In this document: in pieces, positions 60,388-64,000 of the stretch
Layout of the letters: every line of letters begins with the position of its first letter
How positions within the stretch are numbered: position 1 is the stretch's first letter
Translations under genes and position numbers: made by a program
Source of the DNA: Circinella umbellata
Taxonomy: Eukaryota > Mucoromycota > Mucoromycetes > Mucorales > Lichtheimiaceae
Direction of reading: 5' to 3'
DNA: 64,000 nucleotides
Assembly: GCA_025093555.1 (NCBI GenBank)
Contig: JAIWNF010000029.1
Coordinates: 62,001-126,000, forward strand
The notes under the pieces: model-generated
Databases searched by the model: none
What the model was told of the DNA's origin: nothing
Seen by the model: the letters and a program-made list of their open reading frames with translations, nothing else

Positions 60388-61692
60388 ATGTTTTATTGTG
60401 AAGAATTCACAGAAGACAACGCCAGCAAACTAGCAAAAAGGTTGGATCAGATGCAAGATTTGGTACTTTGCTACCACGGAGATCCAACTGATCCTGTATT
60501 GATCTCGAAAAGAAAGCAATTTTCAAATCCTTTCAAGTATAAAGAATATCATGATCAAGTTCCGAAATCAATCACAGTAACCGACACTAGTGTTTTATTA
60601 TGTAAGTGCTCAATGTGGAAGCTTTGGCAACAGTGTTCTTATATGATTTTATTATGTGACAGCCTCCCTATCAATGGCCAAAGAGTTTTTGAACGAAATC
60701 TTTCTTATCGATGATCCAATTAATACAATGTATACCAAAAAAGCTGTTACAATGACTGAAATACAAGCCTCCATTTCACCTTATACACCAATGTTCGATA
60801 ATAAGACTCCCTTGGGATTTTCGCAATGGTGCTCCAATAACGACATCAATCTGTGTAAAATGGAGCCAAATCGAAAAATATTGAAAGGAGTAGACAGCAA
60901 ATAAATACGTGTTCGTGATTTATATGTATTGAACAAAAGTTTTTATGGTAAGATGTCAATCTACTGGTTTGTTGAAAAAAATGTTTATTAAGGATTTGTT
61001 CTATAGATGGTGTAGCTCGAATGATCAACTCAAACATTCCAAAGTCTCAAGAACAAATAAAAAAAATGAAAACGGAGAATATTACTGTTGTTGGTTATTG
61101 CCGAAAGTCTTTAACAAAGGAGGACGACCACACTCGAGCCCGCCTCTTACAACAAATGGCAATGAAACTGAAAACGAGATTCTTGGTTGATAGAGTTTAC
61201 ATCTCTCCGTGCTCTTCGGCTAATCAAGAAATACAGAGCGGAGACTTTGAAAGTACTTTTGATATATCAAAACTCGAAGGTGTAGTTGGCACAACACAAG
61301 GTAAAAAGTGGTTATAACTGTTAATATGTGCTTGTTTTGGATTATACTGATAAAAATACTTTGACAGACATGATATCATATATCGGTATTACAAGTAAGG
61401 TGTCTTTGGTAGTTCTTGATTTCGCCGGGTTGACCACGAATGTCAACGACTTGAAACAATTTCTTTTGTAAGCGAATAAATTTGGGAATTATCGAAAGTA
61501 ATAAAAGGAAAACAAAGTAACTTTAAACTTGTTTAATATATTAGGGACATGCCAAATATCGTAAATATTATTGTCGATCAAACACCAAAAAAGAACCAAG
61601 TGACAATGTTTAGTAGAGACCAGCTATTAAATGATCAAGAAAAAATTAATCAATTTGACTGTCGAACAAATCGTATTCAACGATCAAAATAA
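60388..61692 (+). CDS. Serine-recombinase-like protein of the TIR element
   Basis: A 315-residue protein. Exons: 60388-60601, 60663-60854, 61007-61300, 61368-61467, 61545-61692, all with GT..AG. Residues 1-130 have an unrecognised N-terminal domain (MFYCEEFTEDNASKL, DPTDPVLISKRK). From residue 160 the sequence turns recombinase-like: NITVVGYCRKSLTKED has GYxRxS (Arg168, Ser170), the place of the nucleophilic serine in resolvases and integrases, followed by ARLLQQMAMKL. Further on, SLVVLDFAGLTTNVNDLKQFL sits where serine recombinases have DRLxR, but the Asp and both Arg are absent. In-frame upstream codons also match the second copy (ITKRQALC), but a TAG directly after an upstream ATG at about 60357 forces the start at 60388. 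Activity is doubtful or unusual. Confidence 0.7.
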
Positions 61693-61929
61693 CATACCCA
61701 CAACATATTTTTTTTAAAACAATGAACGAAAGAACAACATTATGTATAAAATAACTTTGATACAAGAAAAATATAATTTCTAATTGCCGTCCATAAGTAC
61801 AGTATTTACACACTTTCTTGGGTGGATGCTCCTGTTCTTCTTTATCTTCAACAGAAAATAAACGCAGTAATAATCGATTACTTACTATTTCAAACATGGA
61901 TATACATATTCACAATCACTGCACCACAT
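61646..61929 (-). CDS. Opposite-strand CxxC reading frames overlapping the recombinase 3' end
   Basis: Minus-strand frames hold two CxxC pairs. The first is MWCSDCEYVYPC at 61929-61885, ending in TAG beside a GTAAGT. The second is in an 83-codon frame from 61897 to 61646 (KKVCKYCTYGRQLEI, then a hydrophobic stretch). They could be parts of one zinc-ribbon protein, but I found no in-frame splice that joins them. It may be a second gene of the element or noise. Confidence 0.25.
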
Positions 61930-62322
61930 TAATATAATTAAAAAAAACTTTTATTATATATATTTTAATAATAAATAACTAAGCTAAAACACGCATAAAT
62001 TCCTAGTAGACTCTCTTGGTGCGCTTAAAATCTAATAGTACAGTTATGGGTTTCTTTTTATACTTTTATAATAATGAGCAGACGGAAATGTGTTGGTGGA
62101 TTGTAAGTGAGATGGGGTAAAAAAAAGAAGAAAAGCATATAAACATTTTTTTTTAGGTTTTTCAGGTGAGAGTTTGTTAAATCACCCCAGACAGCCAATA
62201 AAAATCGAGGTTTAGAGCCGCAAAATTTCAAGTTTTCGGTGGTGGGTGATGAATCCTGTTTTTCAATTCTCTTTCTCCACTAATAAACTCTGAGGTCTGA
62301 TCTCATACAAAAACAATCCATT
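61930..62322. other. Interior of the element without a gene
   Basis: About 390 bp of AT-rich DNA between the opposite-strand frame and the second gene copy. A CT/TC-rich patch near 62265-62290 precedes the ATG at 62323 and may be a promoter or 5' UTR. Confidence 0.4.
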
Positions 62323-62578
62323 ATGAACGTAACAAAGCAGCAAGCACTCTGCATGTTCCATTGCGAGGAGTATACCAATGATAACGTTATCAGACTACAG
62401 AAACGCTTAGAAGAAATGGAAGACCTAGAACTTTGCTATCGAGATGATCCCACTGACCCAGTAATGGTTTCCAAGCGTACAATAGACAATAACCCAGAAA
62501 AATATCATTTATATACCTCATCGAATTGCGCCGGAAACGGACTTAACTATCACAGTAGATAGCATTTTGTTTATTTGA
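62323..62578 (+). pseudogene. Decayed second copy of the recombinase-like gene's 5' end
   Basis: ATG at 62323 opens MNVTKQQALCMFHCEEYTND, closely similar to the start of the 60388 gene, and continues through DDPTDPVMVSKR. Near 62505-62515 the match jumps to the next frame (PETDLTITVDSILF against PKSITVTDTSVLL), so a one-base shift has broken it. Nothing similar to the later exons follows. It lies in the same orientation as the full gene, which suggests a tandem duplication or a nested older copy. Confidence 0.6.
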
Positions 62579-62803
62579 TCCTATAGTTCAAATCTTTTAA
62601 TTTTGGGAAAATAAATCATTTTTAACGATGCCATTGACCTCGTTTACTTGCCTTTCCTTTCTGGAAATGAACAAATTGATTGACACTAATCTTTGTTAAC
62701 TTCGATTTATATTATACTGCAGTAACTTTGGGTGATTATTTGACAGCATATTTTGGATACTCACTTGTCTAATGGTGCAACAGATCTTATCACTCAGTCA
62801 GTG

Positions 62804-62978
62804 CCGGTCCACTTTTTGAGTAACTGGTCCACTTTTTGAGCAACAGGTCCACTTTTTGAGCAACCGGTCTACTTTTTGAGCAACCGGTTCACTTTTTGAG
62901 TAACTGGTCTACTTTTTGAGCAACCGGTCCACTTTTTGAGCAACCGGTTCACTTTTTGAGTAACTGGTCTACTTTTTT
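62804..62978 (-). repeat. Right tandem array of the 20-bp unit
   Basis: Nine units on the complementary strand (plus-strand form ACTTTTTGAGCAACCGGTCC). The outer seven mirror the left arm's seven in order and variant; the innermost two differ. The array stops abruptly at GTGCCGG. Confidence 0.92.
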
Positions 62979-63948
62979 CATTTTTTTTTCTTCAAAACGA
63001 AGGTGTAAAAGGGGTTAATGTGGGATATGCATTTGCTGTTTTCAAGTAGTAGTCTGAATGTAAAGCCACACTTTCAATAGGCTAAATAAATTGAGTTCAA
63101 TAATGGAGAGCTTGAGCTAGCTTATACAAAGAACAAAAAAATAGGAAGGACACGCTTCTGTGAATCGCAACATGGTTGCATGACAGCTTACTTCTACTCT
63201 GCTACATTTATTGCTGATATATTTAATTACCATGTCCACTGTTAAAACTGCTACTACTGTAAACTGTCAAACTTGAGTTTCGGCGCTTTTAAAAGTTTGC
63301 TAAAGTGTCTTAACATGGAGAAAAATACATACATAATGGTTATTGGTGTGCATACTGGGTTTTATAAATTGACTTTGTAGATATGCGCACCGAGAATACT
63401 GGTTATCTCGAGATTACACCAATACCAGTAACTTTTTTATTTTAATTCAAATGCTATATAGCTCTGCTTTGTAAACTTTTTAGATATTGTTTTTACATTG
63501 ATATCCTAGTAATTGTGTTTAATAAAGTATACTCCTGACCGGATAAATATACTAGTCGATAAAGTTTTGTAACGGTAGATCTCAAAAAGTGTATTTAATT
63601 CTTCCATTTTTTATATTTTTAAACGCAAAATACTGTACTATTATCTTTTTTTTTTTTTACTAAAAAATAATATATGAAATACAAATATAAAATGAATAGG
63701 ACGCAAATATAAAATAAATGGAACGCGAATATAAAATAAATGGAACGCGAATATAAAATAAATGGAACGCGAATATAAAATAAGTGGGACGCGAACATAA
63801 AAGTCCAAGCACGCCAAATTGGAAATTTTTTCTGCGCAAATCTGAAAATCCATCATTGGCAAATTCGAAAATCATTCTCAGCGAAATTCGAAATTCACAT
63901 CACGCAAAAATAAAAATGGGGGGACGCGAACCATTCGGAAAAAACCAA
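62826..63948 (-). repeat. Right terminal inverted repeat
   Basis: 1123 bp, the complement of 58828-59928, with the same order of sub-repeats. It has three units of the 22-bp repeat where the left arm has two, giving the 22-bp length difference. Small reading frames inside both arms are mirror copies of each other and not genes. Confidence 0.9.
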
Positions 63949-63950
63949 TA
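63949..63950. other. TA target-site duplication, right copy
   Basis: TA directly outside the right arm, pairing with 58826-58827. Confidence 0.6.
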
Positions 63951-64000
63951 TATAGTCAACCCCGCCATAATGTATAACAACAAACATAAACACTAACTTC

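Larger units (their letters stand above)
58828..63948. mobile_element. TIR transposable element with a serine-recombinase-like gene
   Basis: A 5.1-kb unit bounded by near-identical inverted arms of about 1.1 kb that begin TTGGTTTTTTCCGAATGG at the left end and show the complement at the right end. A TA flanks each side. The interior has a 20-21 bp tandem array, a five-exon gene (60388-61692), a short opposite-strand frame and a decayed second copy of the gene's 5' end. The arms are almost unchanged base for base, so insertion or arm homogenisation is recent. TA targets and TIRs fit Tc1/mariner-like or related DNA transposons, but no DDE transposase is visible inside. The element may be mobilised in trans or move by its own unusual protein. 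Confidence 0.8.

Noticed and set aside
59891..60433. Three overlapping long frames (150-180 codons) across the tandem array, on the plus strand
   Set aside because: They arise because the 20-21 bp unit lacks stops in all frames; the products are pure repeats of a few residues with no start context.
1..64000. tRNA or rRNA genes
   Set aside because: I scanned by eye for the conserved T-loop and B-box sequence and rRNA motifs and found no cloverleaf-compatible match; a covariance-model scan would settle it.

Overview
The window looks like nuclear DNA of an early-diverging filamentous fungus, most likely Mucoromycota. The base composition is very AT-rich. Genes are split by many short GT..AG introns, and intergenic DNA is full of poly-A/T runs and simple repeats. 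Proteins carry Asn/Gln/Ser/His homopolymer runs, and the gene set fits (TPR-F-box-LRR protein, pepsin-like protease, RGS protein, a TIR element with a GYxRxS protein). The species cannot be told from sequence alone.

Layout. 1-426 is the 3' end of a short-chain dehydrogenase. About 4.7 kb without a convincing gene follows. 5.1-10.9 kb holds a Vip1-like RRM protein, a four-finger GLI/ZIC-type C2H2 factor, a BLOC-1 subunit 4 homologue and, converging on it, a cold-shock-domain protein. 13.2-17.1 kb has an RGS protein and a TMEM70-family mitochondrial protein, both on the minus strand. 20.5-26.5 kb has a TPR-F-box protein with a possibly broken 3' end, mitochondrial F1-ATPase gamma and an unrecognised 499-aa protein. 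28.6-37.7 kb is gene-dense: EMC3, a secreted aspartic protease, an LDH/MDH-fold protein lacking its catalytic residues, NAD-type malic enzyme and an RNF126/RNF115-like RING-H2 ligase. 39.5-47.0 kb has a Cdc4/Fbw7-type F-box WD40 protein, a Ste7/Byr1-type MAP kinase kinase and a PrmC/Mtq1 glutamine methyltransferase. 48.0-48.6 kb holds remnants of an unrecognised gene and a small foldback sequence. 49.4-53.3 kb has a C1-Pex30/dysferlin-domain membrane protein and an intronless zinc-knuckle protein.

The last 5.2 kb is a complete-looking transposable element (58828-63948). It has terminal inverted repeats of about 1.1 kb, a TA dinucleotide on each side, arrays of a 20-21 bp unit at the inner edge of each inverted repeat, and a five-exon gene. 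The spliced product has a serine-recombinase-like GYxRxS motif but not the usual DRLxR motif. A frameshifted second copy of that gene's 5' end lies near the right arm. This is the most unusual object in the window.

Functional grouping. Several genes serve mitochondria (ATP synthase gamma, TMEM70-like, Mtq1, possibly malic enzyme), the ER and membrane contacts (EMC3, C1-DysF protein), ubiquitin ligation (RING-H2, Cdc4-like, TPR-F-box) and signalling (RGS, MAPKK). They are separate eukaryotic genes, not operons. All exon boundaries were inferred by hand from reading frame, splice consensus and family resemblance. No homology search was run.
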